Below are positions 48,001 through 56,664 of a stretch of 64,000 nucleotides of DNA, one piece after another; position 1 is the stretch's first letter, and each line of letters opens with the position of its first letter. Source of the stretch: an uncultured Emticicia sp. Lineage in GTDB: Bacteria > Bacteroidota > Bacteroidia > Cytophagales > Spirosomataceae. Location: the NCBI RefSeq assembly GCF_937903345.1, contig NZ_CALCZQ010000053.1, forward strand, positions 1-64,000. Direction: 5' to 3'. The notes under the pieces are model-generated. The model was given only the letters and a program-made list of their open reading frames with translations, was not told where the DNA came from and did not search any database. The translations under genes were made by a program, and so were the position numbers.

Positions 48001-50462
48001 TAAAAATCGGCCAAACCGATGCCATAAAAAGTATCTTGCGTGAACACATCAAAACTTTTGACTCGATTGAGCGGACGACCAGTTTCATCAAAAACAGTTA
48101 CAAAAACTTTTCCTTCCAGCACTCCCATATCTTGATAAGTGGTGGCGAGTTGAAAGGTTTGTATGACTTGTCCGTTTTCATCGGTTGAGCCTTGCCTGAG
48201 GTCGTGATCAAACTTGATATCATTCTGAATATCAAAAGAATACGCTTCAAAACCTTTCGCAAAAAAAGCTTTTCTTTTCAAAGAAAAATCCATTTCATAA
48301 TTTCGGTTCGATGCTGGCGGGCCAAATAAATTGGTTGCAGTTGCCACCAAATTTACGGTTTCACCAGTTTTATAAGCTTCTTTTGCCGTTACATCAACCT
48401 TGATTCGGTCGGGCATAAATTCTTCGATGTTAATGGATTTTGAGGTAAGCAAAACATCATTTCCATTTAGAATTTCAATAGTATAATTACCCGTTACGGC
48501 GGCACGGTCGAGAGGAATAGAGGTTTCTACTGCCCCTTGTGCATTGGTATTTTTCAAGAAAGATTTAAACTCACGACCATTTGGCAAAATAAGTCTGATT
48601 TTCAAAGGAATTTCGTTGGCAGAAGCCCATTTTGCATCACGCAAAACGGTATTAAAATGAATTGTTTCACCTGGGCGATAAATATCACGGTCACCATATA
48701 CGAAGGCATCGAAACCAGTTGAATTTGCTCGCTTACCTTCCACCTCAAAACGTGAAGTTTCTACCTTTGTATCTTCCAAAAGCATATAATTAAAATCGTC
48801 GTCTGTGCGAGCTGTAATCATGGCCAACTTGAAGTTTGGTGCTTTTTCTTTGAGTTTTTCAAAAACAATAACACCCTTACTATCAGTTTTTTGTGTTTCC
48901 ATAACTTGATTATTGGTCGAAATCAATTTTATCTCGACATCAGCCATTGGCTCGGCATCAATGATTGAATTGACGAACACCATAAGTTGGTCGCTATCGG
49001 CCGATTTCTTAGCAATAATTCCTAAATCAGATACAGAAACGAGTTTGGTGGCATTCTGATAGTATTCATCGTTGGAATTGAGATTGACCAAATAAACTCC
49101 ACGCAATTTGTCTTGCTCGGGCATGGGCATATTTAGTACCGAAACACCATGGACTTTAGATAAATTACCTGTTTCGATGGTTCGGTCAACGATTATATCG
49201 CTATATATTCCTTGTTCGTCAGTGCCATAATTGAAACCATTTACTTGGCTTACTTCATCATCATAATTATAATTTTCATAACGGTTATTTCTTACGTAAG
49301 AAAGCAAATTGTTTTCATAAATCTTTAAGATTCTAAGTTTCACTTTCGGGATATTCGTGATGCGAATTCCTATATTTCGACTGCCTTTCGATGATAAATA
49401 CAATCCTTTTTTGCTCGTAAACTCAATACTTGCTGGCATTTCTCCAAAAAACAAATCTTTGGTTATTTCACTATCAAGTTTTGCCCCGAGTGTGCCTCGT
49501 AGATTGTCTTTTATGGTCAGCGTATAAGCCTCTGAGGCACTAAAATAACCTTTAATGATAAATCCATTTTCGGTTAATTCGGTTTGAGTTTCCACGGCAG
49601 GCTCGATTTTATAAGCATCTTTGAGATTATCGCCTAAAATCTGTTGGGTCGTAATGACTTTTATATAACCTTGATTTTTCTCGAAACCAGTTTCTATGTC
49701 AACAACTTTCACATTATATGGTGAAGGCAAAACTCCTTCAATTTCGAGTTTTTCTTGGGTAGAGCCTGCACTTCCTGCAATTTTTATACCTTTTTCGATA
49801 ATTGTTTTGAGCGAACTTTCATCTTTCAGTGAAGGTGCATTATTGAGCGACAAAACCAATTTTTGGTCATTGGGAGTGCTATTTAGATAAAACTTTGAAT
49901 CGGCATCTTCGAGTTGCACTTTTATGAAATTACTTACGTCGTTTTCTTGAACTGGGTAATTAAAATCCACTTTCACTTTGGCAACTGCCTTATTGTCAGC
50001 ACCCTTCATCCAATACGTTTCTATTTTCTGAGCTTTTAAGTATGGTGTATGAAACTCAAAAGATTCGTTATCTACACGATAATTTTTTGTAACTGATTTA
50101 CTTAAAAGAGATTTTGTTAGAACGGCTTTATAGTTGGTTGCATCTTTGAAACCATACGAAGGTGAAAACACCAATTCGTTTTTGGCTGACCACTTAAAAA
50201 CACCCTCAACTTTTGGTTCTATTCTTACGTATTCAACCGCTTGCCAAGTTTCTAAGTCGGAATCAGAAACCAAATCTTTGTTGAATGTAAAAACTAAGTT
50301 TTGGGCAAGTTGAATTTCATCTTCAAAGTTTCGAGCGGCTACGCTAACTTCGTTAAGTTTTGAACATCCCGTAAATAGACAGGAGATTTGAAATACTAAA
50401 TATGAGAAAAAGAGAGCACGCACAAAGCTATTTGCTTTTAGTCGAAAAAAAAGAGCATTCAT
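45012..50462 (-). CDS. Alpha-2-macroglobulin family lipoprotein
   Basis: A 1816-residue periplasmic protease-trapping protein. The N-terminus is a lipoprotein signal with lipobox LFTGC (Cys near 33). MG-type beta domains follow, with the MG2 motif DRDIYRPGETIHFN near residue 594. The A2M domain is near 1140 (VWSGILKTGMGGEAEFEFEI). The thioester region is YPHGCLEQTISKAFP near 1347; the Cys and Gln needed for the thioester are kept, as CLEQ. Helical TED repeats and a bait/receptor-like end follow. Bacterial members are thought to protect the envelope against foreign proteases, often beside a penicillin-binding protein PbpC; none is adjacent here. Complete. Confidence 0.93.
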   Translation of the reverse strand: MNALFFRLKANSFVRALFFSYLVFQISCLFTGCSKLNEVSVAARNFEDEIQLAQNLVFTFNKDLVSDSDLETWQAVEYVRIEPKVEGVFKWSAKNELVFSPSYGFKDATNYKAVLTKSLLSKSVTKNYRVDNESFEFHTPYLKAQKIETYWMKGADNKAVAKVKVDFNYPVQENDVSNFIKVQLEDADSKFYLNSTPNDQKLVLSLNNAPSLKDESSLKTIIEKGIKIAGSAGSTQEKLEIEGVLPSPYNVKVVDIETGFEKNQGYIKVITTQQILGDNLKDAYKIEPAVETQTELTENGFIIKGYFSASEAYTLTIKDNLRGTLGAKLDSEITKDLFFGEMPASIEFTSKKGLYLSSKGSRNIGIRITNIPKVKLRILKIYENNLLSYVRNNRYENYNYDDEVSQVNGFNYGTDEQGIYSDIIVDRTIETGNLSKVHGVSVLNMPMPEQDKLRGVYLVNLNSNDEYYQNATKLVSVSDLGIIAKKSADSDQLMVFVNSIIDAEPMADVEIKLISTNNQVMETQKTDSKGVIVFEKLKEKAPNFKLAMITARTDDDFNYMLLEDTKVETSRFEVEGKRANSTGFDAFVYGDRDIYRPGETIHFNTVLRDAKWASANEIPLKIRLILPNGREFKSFLKNTNAQGAVETSIPLDRAAVTGNYTIEILNGNDVLLTSKSINIEEFMPDRIKVDVTAKEAYKTGETVNLVATATNLFGPPASNRNYEMDFSLKRKAFFAKGFEAYSFDIQNDIKFDHDLRQGSTDENGQVIQTFQLATTYQDMGVLEGKVFVTVFDETGRPLNRVKSFDVFTQDTFYGIGLADFYVGTHVPMTIPLAAVSTDGKAKSAKAEVLVYRIEYQTVVEKTDGVIRYNSKRQEKLVQTKEVNFSAGKSSIKFIPQVSGEYEIRIAQSGAKSYASQGFYAYGYGNTSSSSFEVSNEGQVLMEFDKEKYEVGDKAKVLMKTPFAGKMLVTVEKGTVLEHFYVETDVKSAEINIKITEEMLPNVYVTATLIRPMKGSDMPLTVAHGFSPMKIEKKSNQLPVEIVAVKESRSKRKQKIRIKTKANTELTISVVDEGILQIKNFKTPDIYNYFYQKQALEVSSHDLYQFLFPELSLSSSSTGGDGYNLEKRVNPLSNGRSKLVAVWSGILKTGMGGEAEFEFEIPQFSGDLRIMAVAYKDEAFGSANANMKIKDPIVISTGAPKFLSPNDEVLIPVTVTNTTKTATTASVLINLTGGLALQGANNQFITVPAGKEVRTMFSLKAPTTIGTGSMTVVVNGFKEKFSEKIDLTIRPSTSLLKTSISGVVLAGKSEVINLGNEYMAGTARASLLVSRSPMMQFANQLDYLLGYPHGCLEQTISKAFPQLYFADFAKTIAKNSRSLKVSGENDWNPQFNVQAAIRKVESMQLPNGAVSYWQGGDNESWWGTAFATHFLLEATKADYEVNEAVLSKMLDYLTTKTSMQDLTETDYIYNETGSWTTRTIAKHEMIYSLYTLGMAGKANQSVMNYYKANQTLLTTDERYMLGASFAQIGDEGSFKQLLPKDYVIENTQKQTGGSFASPIRNLAISLNSLVESDPQNLQVPKLARILSQAIKSTPYLSTQESVFSFLALGKIAKRTGESTVTASLSVDNKILANFSGTDLTIEKGISGKLVNIVAKGKGGLYYFSQQEGLSATGKYIEEDNFLKVRRQFLTRNGEPIGGILKQNQLIVVKVSISSTLGTPIENVVVTDMLPAAFEIENPRLNEDRNMTWIKNASTPQHFDIRDDRINFYTTADATEKTFYYLVRVVSRGKFILGPVSADAMYNGDYRSYSGGGNVVVE

Positions 50463-50743
50463 GGGCGAATTGAGAATTTAAAAAGGTTTCGAAAGTATTA
50501 ACGTGGAAAAGCCGTGAAATTGTAGCGGATTATCAAAATAAATTATTATTATGAAATAATGCTTTTTAAATAGTCTATGGTCAATTGTAAACTATTCTAC
50601 TTACTATAATAAGCTTATAGACAGATATTTAGCTGTTTGCAGATTTGTTGATTAATAATATTCAATTACTTACACTTAAAAATATAAAATAGATAATCGC
50701 AAAAAAAGTTATTTCTTTGCGATTATCTATTTCATACAAAACT
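50463..50743. other. Intergenic region with a downstream hairpin
   Basis: AT-rich upstream sequence of the alpha-2-macroglobulin gene. A TACTTTCG near 50492 on the minus strand resembles the -7 box with one change. The 50687-50732 hairpin has 15-bp arms AAATAGATAATCGCA / TGCGATTATCTATTT. Confidence 0.5.
50687..50732. terminator. Second hairpin after the aldolase gene
   Basis: A 15-bp perfect stem AAATAGATAATCGCA / TGCGATTATCTATTT with a 16-base loop. It lies just beyond the first terminator and could back it up. Confidence 0.65.
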
Positions 50744-50776
50744 AAAAAAGGCCGAGTAGTTAAGATTCAACTCGGT
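50744..50776 (-). terminator. Terminator of the sugar cluster
   Basis: On the minus strand ACCGAGT...ACTCGGC pairs and runs into TTTTTT, 10 bp past the aldolase/dehydrogenase stop. Confidence 0.7.
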
Positions 50777-50785
50777 CTACATATT

Positions 50786-52906
50786 TTATCTATAAAAACC
50801 CATTGCTACACCACCATCAACATTGATGGCATTGCCGGTTGATTTACTTAAAAGTCCACCGACAAAGGCAAAACAAGCATTAGCTATATCAACAGGTAAT
50901 ATGATTTCGTTGAGTAATGTACGTTTGGCATAATATGCTGGTAATTCTTCAACAGTAATTCCATAAGCTTTTGCACGGCCTTCAGCCCAACCGCCTGCCC
51001 AGATATTTGAGTCAGAAATTACAGCGTCTGGATTTACAGTATTTACGCGAATCTTGTCAGCTCCAACCTCAGCGGCCATTAGGCGAGTTAAGTGTGCTTG
51101 GGCTGCTTTTGCCGAGCCATAACCTGCATTATTTGGCCCCGCAACGACGGCATTTTTCGATACGATATTCACAATATCTCCCCCGAAACCTTGTTTTCTC
51201 ATCACTTCGATACCTGCTTTTGACACAATGAATTGTCCTTTCACCAAAATATCATACAATCTATCCCATTCTTCAAGACTGTGTTCAGCAATTGATTTTG
51301 AGATACTGATTCCTGCATTATTTATCACAATATCAACACCGCCAAAGGCCAAACAGCTGGCATTTAGTGCTTTTTCGGTACTTGAGGAATCTGTTACATT
51401 AAGCAAAGTAGCTGCAATAGCATCTCGTCCAAAGGTTTTGATAAACTCAGCTTTCGCACTTTCCAAACGCTCCTCATTAATATCATTGATAATTACACAA
51501 GCACCTTCTTCAGCAAATTTCTTGGCAATTGCTTTACCAATTCCGCCGGCCGAACCTGTAATCAATGCGATACGCCCTGAAAGTGCTTTTGGTTTTGGCA
51601 TACGTTGTAATTTTGCTTCTTCCAATAACCAATATTCGATATTAAATGCCTCCTGCCGTGGCAAAGATGTGTATTCTGAAACGGCTTCTGCACCTTTCAT
51701 TACATTTACGGCATTGATATAATATTCTGATGCCAAACGAGCTGTTGTTTTATCTTTTGAGAATGTAAACATTCCTACACCTGGGTATAAAATTACGACA
51801 GGATTTGGGTCTCGCATGGCAGGTGAATTTGGATGTTTGCAAGTATTATAATACTCGGTGTACATCGCACGATAAGCTTCAAATGCTGGTGTAAGCGTAG
51901 TTTTAATTACCGATATATCGGTTAAATCTTGATTTGGATCTAAATTAAGAACCAAAGGTGATATTTTTGTACGTAAAAAATGGTCGGGGCAAGAAGTACC
52001 AAGTGGAGCAAGTCTGTCCAAATCATTTGAATTAATGAATTCTAAAACGCGTGCATCGTCGGTAAAATGCCCAATCATTTTTCGTTCGGATGAACAAAAA
52101 CCTCTTAAAATTGGAGCAATTTTAGCGGCTTGCAACTGTCGTGCATCGGTCGGCAGGCTTTCTATTTTCTGTCCACCAAAAACATTTTTATAATTGCTTT
52201 CTAAATATTCCGCACATTTTTCTATCACTTCGAGCGTATTTATATAACTTTCGTAGGCGGTATCACCCCAAGTGAAAAGCCCGTGCGAACCGAGCATAAT
52301 TCCACGCAATTTTATACCACGAGCAGCGGCTTCTTCCAAACAAGTCTGTAGTTGTAAACCCAAATCAAAACCTGGACGTTGCCAACCAACCCAACCAACT
52401 TCACCGTTGAATAATTCTTCGGTGATTTTCTTTCCATCTTTGGCGGCGGCAATAGCAATGGCAGCGTCTGGGTGAAGATGGTCAATGTGTTTGAATGGTA
52501 AAAATCCGTGTAGTGGCGTATCAATTGAAGGGGCTTTTGAAGCTAAATCAAAAATACAATGATTAAAAAGTTCTACCATTTCATCTTCAAACTCAATTCC
52601 GCGATATACTTTGGTAAGGTTTAGAAGCCTTTCCATGTAGAGTGCCGCACAGCCCGATTTAGTAAGCGTTCCAATATCACCTCCAGAACCTTTTATCCAC
52701 ATTACCTCAGTATCAACACCTGTGAGTGGATCTTTATCTATAATTTTTACGGAGGTATTCCCACCTCCATAATTAGTTAATCTCAAATCAGCACCGAGAA
52801 TATTTGAACGATATATAAACAAGGCTACTTCATCACCCGCCAATTCAGCGGCTTTTTGCTCATCCCACAAGTAGCTTACATGGTTGAAAGTCTTTGTATT
52901 TTTCAT
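50786..52906 (-). CDS. Bifunctional class II aldolase/short-chain dehydrogenase (RhaD/RhaEW-like)
   Basis: A 706-residue fusion. The N-terminal class II aldolase domain (about 20-440) has the phosphate/carboxylate site NYGGGNTSVKI, a zinc His pair near HGFLPFKHIDHLHPDA and GSHGLFTWGDTAYE. The C-terminal SDR domain (about 450-700) has the NAD loop ITGSAGGIGKAIAKKFAE, VINNAGIS and the catalytic Tyr-x-x-x-Lys in YGSAKAAQAHL. Relatives cleave L-rhamnulose-1-phosphate and oxidise the lactaldehyde. No rhamnose isomerase or kinase is in the window, so another ketose or keto-acid is possible. Last gene of the cluster; the binding-protein gene lies 45 bp upstream. Confidence 0.88.
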   Translation of the reverse strand: MKNTKTFNHVSYLWDEQKAAELAGDEVALFIYRSNILGADLRLTNYGGGNTSVKIIDKDPLTGVDTEVMWIKGSGGDIGTLTKSGCAALYMERLLNLTKVYRGIEFEDEMVELFNHCIFDLASKAPSIDTPLHGFLPFKHIDHLHPDAAIAIAAAKDGKKITEELFNGEVGWVGWQRPGFDLGLQLQTCLEEAAARGIKLRGIMLGSHGLFTWGDTAYESYINTLEVIEKCAEYLESNYKNVFGGQKIESLPTDARQLQAAKIAPILRGFCSSERKMIGHFTDDARVLEFINSNDLDRLAPLGTSCPDHFLRTKISPLVLNLDPNQDLTDISVIKTTLTPAFEAYRAMYTEYYNTCKHPNSPAMRDPNPVVILYPGVGMFTFSKDKTTARLASEYYINAVNVMKGAEAVSEYTSLPRQEAFNIEYWLLEEAKLQRMPKPKALSGRIALITGSAGGIGKAIAKKFAEEGACVIINDINEERLESAKAEFIKTFGRDAIAATLLNVTDSSSTEKALNASCLAFGGVDIVINNAGISISKSIAEHSLEEWDRLYDILVKGQFIVSKAGIEVMRKQGFGGDIVNIVSKNAVVAGPNNAGYGSAKAAQAHLTRLMAAEVGADKIRVNTVNPDAVISDSNIWAGGWAEGRAKAYGITVEELPAYYAKRTLLNEIILPVDIANACFAFVGGLLSKSTGNAINVDGGVAMGFYR

Positions 52907-52951
52907 TTCTTTTATCTATTTATAGCTTAAAATCTCTTTTGCTTCTTAACA

Positions 52952-53884
52952 TTATTTCAAAAACTTTCCAATATTCTCTTTCGTTACTAACTGAAAAGGT
53001 ATCATTAATTCTTTTTCGTAAGGTTGCCCTTTTACGATTTTTACAGCAGTTTCGATTGCTCCTGCACCTTGTTGTTTGGCATTTTGAAAAACAGTAGCAT
53101 CTAGTGTACCTTTCTTTACTGCCTGCAAAGCGTCAGCGATAGCATCAATGCTTACGACTATAACTTTATCTTTTAGACCAGCATCTTGAAGGGCTTTTAA
53201 CGCTCCTAAACCCATTTCATCATTTTGAGCAAAAACTGCATTTATTTTTGTTCCATAAGATTGAATCCAATTTTGCATCAAATCCATACTTTTGGCTCTA
53301 TCCCACTCGCCAGTTTGGTGAGAAATAAGTTTAAGATTAGGATATTTTTTTAAAATCTCTTTTGCACCTTGTTCGCGTTGAATCTGAGCTGCCTGGCCCA
53401 TAAAACCGTGAATCATTACAATATTTCCTTTTCCACCCAATTTTTCAGCAATAAAATTCATGGCAATTCTACCTGATTCTACATCATTTGAACCTACAAA
53501 AGCCGTTGGCTGTATCGTCGTAGCCGAATTTACATTGATAATCGGAATCTTAGCCGTTAAAGCCTTTGTAACTGCTGGCGAACTTGCCTCCACTTCACAA
53601 GGATTCATGATGATAACATCTACTTTTTGAGCAATAAAACTTTCAACTTGTTCGATTTGCTTCAAAGGCTGATGTTCGGCATCAACAGTAATCAACTCAA
53701 CATCCAACTCTTCTGCTTTTTTGCTCATTTCATCGCTAATATTAACGATAAACTCATTTTGCATACTTAGCATTGTTACACCAACTTTGATTTTTTTATC
53801 ACTTCCATTTTCAGCTTTATTTGACTTATTACAACTAAAAAAAAAGAAAATCGAGATGAATAGTATTGAATAAAGGTTTTTCAT
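52952..53884 (-). CDS. Sugar ABC transporter substrate-binding lipoprotein (RbsB-like)
   Basis: A 310-residue periplasmic-binding-protein type I (Peripla_BP_4) protein. The signal is MKNLYSILFISIFFFFSCNK, with a lipobox Cys at about 18, so it is membrane-anchored. The two lobes show KIKVGVTMLSMQNEFIVN, VDVIIMNPCEVEASSP, INVNSATTIQPTAFVGSND and VFAQNDEMGLGALKAL. It is most like ribose/galactose/autoinducer-2 binding proteins; the sugar is not evident. The open frame runs 22 codons further upstream into repeat DNA, so this start is preferred. Its partners are the following permease and ATPase. Confidence 0.9.
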   Translation of the reverse strand: MKNLYSILFISIFFFFSCNKSNKAENGSDKKIKVGVTMLSMQNEFIVNISDEMSKKAEELDVELITVDAEHQPLKQIEQVESFIAQKVDVIIMNPCEVEASSPAVTKALTAKIPIINVNSATTIQPTAFVGSNDVESGRIAMNFIAEKLGGKGNIVMIHGFMGQAAQIQREQGAKEILKKYPNLKLISHQTGEWDRAKSMDLMQNWIQSYGTKINAVFAQNDEMGLGALKALQDAGLKDKVIVVSIDAIADALQAVKKGTLDATVFQNAKQQGAGAIETAVKIVKGQPYEKELMIPFQLVTKENIGKFLK

Positions 53885-53903
53885 AGTTAGAATGATGATA
53901 AAA

Positions 53904-54024
53904 TCAATTGCCACCTGTTTTAGCTGGTGGATACTTAAAATAAATAACAAATTGAGTTCCTTTTGGTTAAAGCCGAAAGTTTGATTTTCTTTCTATTTAT
54001 CCAGCTAAAGCAGGTGGCAATTGA
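53904..54024. repeat. Inverted repeat with 24-bp arms
   Basis: The arm at 53904-53927 contains GCCACCTGTTTTAGCTGG. Its near-perfect complement at 54001-54024 contains CCAGCTAAAGCAGGTGGC. Only one of 24 positions differs. A 73-bp AT-rich spacer lies between. It sits in the gap between the permease and binding-protein genes. Confidence 0.85.
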
Positions 54025-54070
54025 AAAATGCACAAACATTCAAAATAAATTGCAATTAATCTTAATGTTT

Positions 54071-55003
54071 TTAACCATTACTTTTCTGATTCCAACTATC
54101 TAAAACTACTGCTCCGATGATGATGATTCCCATCACAACTTGCTGATAATAAGATGTTACATTAAGCAAATCAAGTCCATTATTGATAACTCCAATTAAT
54201 AATACCCCTACTAAAGTTCCTGTCATTGTGCCAGTTCCACCCGATGTGCTAGTGCCGCCAATGACTGCCGCCGCAATGGCATCTAATTCAAAACCAGCTC
54301 CTGCGTTAGGTTGCCCAGTTGTGATTCTTGATGTCAATAAAATTCCTGCTAAACCGGCCAATAAACCTGAAATAGAATAAACAGCCATTTTTACTTGATT
54401 CACATTAATCCCCGATGCCCTCGCTGCCTGTTCGTTGCCGCCAACAGCATAAATATACCTTCCGAGTAATGTTTTTTTAAGCGTAATTGAACAAATAGCA
54501 AAGATTAAAATCAATACAATAATTGGAAATGGTATGCCAAAAACATCGCCCCCACCAATAAAGTTAAACGAATCGGAAAGGTTTGAAACTGGCCGACCTT
54601 TACTTAAAATCAGAGCCAAGCCTCGCCCGATAGTCATTGTTCCAAGCGTAACTATAAAAGGTGCGATTTTACTTTTAGTTATAATAAAACCATTAAAAAC
54701 GCCCATCAAAAGGCCAGATATTAGACCAGCAAAAACCGGCAATGCCACAGGATAGATGTCGGGATGTGCCAACATTGCTGCAGTTACACCCGTTACGGCT
54801 ACCATCGAACCCAATGAAAGATCTATTCCGCCCGTGATTATGACAAAAGTTACACCAAAAGCCAATAAGGCATTGATGGAAGCCTGTGTAATTATAATTG
54901 TCCAATTTGAAACTGTAAAGAATTGGTTTGAAATCAAGGAAAGAATGAGGCAAATAATGATAAATACCACAAAAATTCCATACTGCTTTAGGCGATTTAA
55001 CAT
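54071..55003 (-). CDS. Sugar ABC transporter permease (RbsC-like)
   Basis: A 310-residue protein with about ten membrane helices. The family motifs are LLAFGVTFVIITGGIDLSLG in the third helix region, a DLSLGS loop, and GGNEQAARASGINVNQVKM, followed by AIAAAVIGGTSTSGGTGTMTG near the C-terminus. This is the BPD_transp_2 type permease of ribose/monosaccharide importers. It probably forms a homodimer with the ATPase encoded 83 bp upstream in the same unit. Confidence 0.93.
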   Translation of the reverse strand: MLNRLKQYGIFVVFIIICLILSLISNQFFTVSNWTIIITQASINALLAFGVTFVIITGGIDLSLGSMVAVTGVTAAMLAHPDIYPVALPVFAGLISGLLMGVFNGFIITKSKIAPFIVTLGTMTIGRGLALILSKGRPVSNLSDSFNFIGGGDVFGIPFPIIVLILIFAICSITLKKTLLGRYIYAVGGNEQAARASGINVNQVKMAVYSISGLLAGLAGILLTSRITTGQPNAGAGFELDAIAAAVIGGTSTSGGTGTMTGTLVGVLLIGVINNGLDLLNVTSYYQQVVMGIIIIGAVVLDSWNQKSNG

Positions 55004-55010
55004 AATTTAC

Positions 55011-55089
55011 AAATTACGATTGACGAATTACAATTTGGTATTTGCGAAGTAATTTGTAATAACTTCATACAATCCAAAATCGTAATTTA
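55011..55089. repeat. 11-bp inverted repeat between permease and ATPase genes
   Basis: AAATTACGATT (55011-55021) and AATCGTAATTT (55079-55089) are exact reverse complements, with several shorter ATTACAAAT-type matches between. The second arm touches the ATPase stop codon. Confidence 0.6.
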
Positions 55090-56583
55090 ATTGACTGCAT
55101 ATTGCAAAATTTTTTCTTGAGTTGCCTCTTGCTTTGTAAATAAAGCAGTTTGTTTTCCTTTTGACAGAACCAAAATTCTATCACTCATACCCAATATTTC
55201 GGGCAATTCTGACGAAATCATTATGACTGCTATCCCTTTATCAGTCAATTGATTAATCAATTTATAAATTTCAAATTTTGCTCCAATGTCAATGCCACGC
55301 GTGGGTTCATCTAAAATAATTAGACTTGGCGAGGTCAGCAAAACTTTACCAATCACTACTTTTTGTTGATTTCCGCCACTCAAATTCATCACTTTTTGAT
55401 TGATACTCGTTGACTTTATTTTCAAATCATTTGATAGTTGAGATGTTGCCTCCTGTTCGTTGGTTGAGTTGACAAACCAAACTTTTGAATAATTTACCAA
55501 ACTCGACAAACTAATATTTTCATTGATTGACATCGCAGGTATAAAGCCTAATGCCTTTCGGTCTTCACTTACATATCCAATCCCTTTTTCAATCGCTTCT
55601 TTAGGCGATTTTATATTGATTTTATCACCTTTTAAAATAATTTCTCCGCTATCGTATTTATCTAATCCATAAATTGCTCTTGCGATTTCGGTTCTTCCTG
55701 CCCCCATTAAGCCTGCTATGCCGAGTACTTCTCCTGCAAGAACTTCAAAATTAATGTTCTCGAATTTGCCTTTTTTTGAAAAATTTTTTACGCTTAAAAT
55801 TGTTTTTTTTTCGCCTTTGAATGTTACTTTTTCAGGAAAAAGACTTCCAATTTCACGCCCCACCATTAAAGCAATTAAAGCGTTTTGGTTTAATTCATTG
55901 GTATTTTTTGTATCAATATAATTTCCATCTCTGAAAACGGTGATTCTATCAGTAATCTCAAATATTTCTTCCATTTTGTGTGAAATATAGATAATCGCTA
56001 CGCCCTTCTCTTTCAAATCTTTGATGATTTTGAAAAGCATCGAAACTTCTTTATCGGAAAGTGCCGATGTGGGTTCGTCCATGATAATCACCTTTGCATT
56101 ATTTGAAATTGCTTTGGCAATTTCAATCATTTGCATTTGGGCAATGCTCAGTTTTTTTATTTTAGTATGAGCATTAATTTTCAAGCCTATCAAATCGAGC
56201 AATTCTTGTGTTTTGTGGTTTATAGCTTTATCGTTTAGCCAATTTCGATGATTAGTTTCTCGACCTAAAAATATATTTTGAGCTACTGTTAATTCAGGGA
56301 CGAAAAGAATTTCTTGATGGATCATTGAGATTCCTTTCTTCAAATTTTCGTGAACGTTATTAGTTTTTAGTATTTCTCCATCAAAAATAATTTCACCACA
56401 ATCTGGTTTAAGCAGCCCTATCAAAATTTTCATAAATGTCGATTTTCCTGCTCCATTTTCACCCATCAAGGCATGAACTTCGCCTTTTTGAATGTCAAAT
56501 TGAATATTATCCAAGGCCTTTACTCCTAAAAATGATTTAGAGAGATTTTGTACTTGGAGGATATTTTTGGGGTTTGAAGACAT
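55087..56583 (-). CDS. Sugar ABC transporter ATP-binding protein (RbsA-like)
   Basis: A 498-residue protein with two fused ABC domains. The first has Walker A GENGAGKST, signature LSIAQMQMIEIAKAI and Walker B VIIMDEPTSAL. The second has a degenerate Walker A (GLMGAGRTE), signature LSGGNQQKVVIGK and Walker B LIILDEPTRGID. This double-domain layout with an atypical second P-loop is characteristic of the ribose/xylose/galactose importers (CUT2). It energises the RbsC-like permease. Complete. Confidence 0.95.
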   Translation of the reverse strand: MSSNPKNILQVQNLSKSFLGVKALDNIQFDIQKGEVHALMGENGAGKSTFMKILIGLLKPDCGEIIFDGEILKTNNVHENLKKGISMIHQEILFVPELTVAQNIFLGRETNHRNWLNDKAINHKTQELLDLIGLKINAHTKIKKLSIAQMQMIEIAKAISNNAKVIIMDEPTSALSDKEVSMLFKIIKDLKEKGVAIIYISHKMEEIFEITDRITVFRDGNYIDTKNTNELNQNALIALMVGREIGSLFPEKVTFKGEKKTILSVKNFSKKGKFENINFEVLAGEVLGIAGLMGAGRTEIARAIYGLDKYDSGEIILKGDKINIKSPKEAIEKGIGYVSEDRKALGFIPAMSINENISLSSLVNYSKVWFVNSTNEQEATSQLSNDLKIKSTSINQKVMNLSGGNQQKVVIGKVLLTSPSLIILDEPTRGIDIGAKFEIYKLINQLTDKGIAVIMISSELPEILGMSDRILVLSKGKQTALFTKQEATQEKILQYAVN

Positions 56584-56608
56584 TTAAATATAAAAAAACA
56601 TTTGGATC

Positions 56609-56637
56609 GTAGAGACAAGGCAATGCCTTGTCTCTAC
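56609..56637. repeat. 29-bp perfect palindrome
   Basis: GTAGAGACAAGGCA (56609-56622), one central A, then TGCCTTGTCTCTAC (56624-56637). Such GTAGAGAC palindromes are dispersed in many bacterial genomes. It lies between the dehydrogenase and ATPase genes. Confidence 0.85.
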
Positions 56638-56664
56638 CGTAAACGAAAATTACAAATTAATATT

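Noticed and set aside
51228..51722. 164-codon frame antisense to the aldolase/dehydrogenase gene
   Set aside because: Shadow frame; no start context and no recognisable motif.
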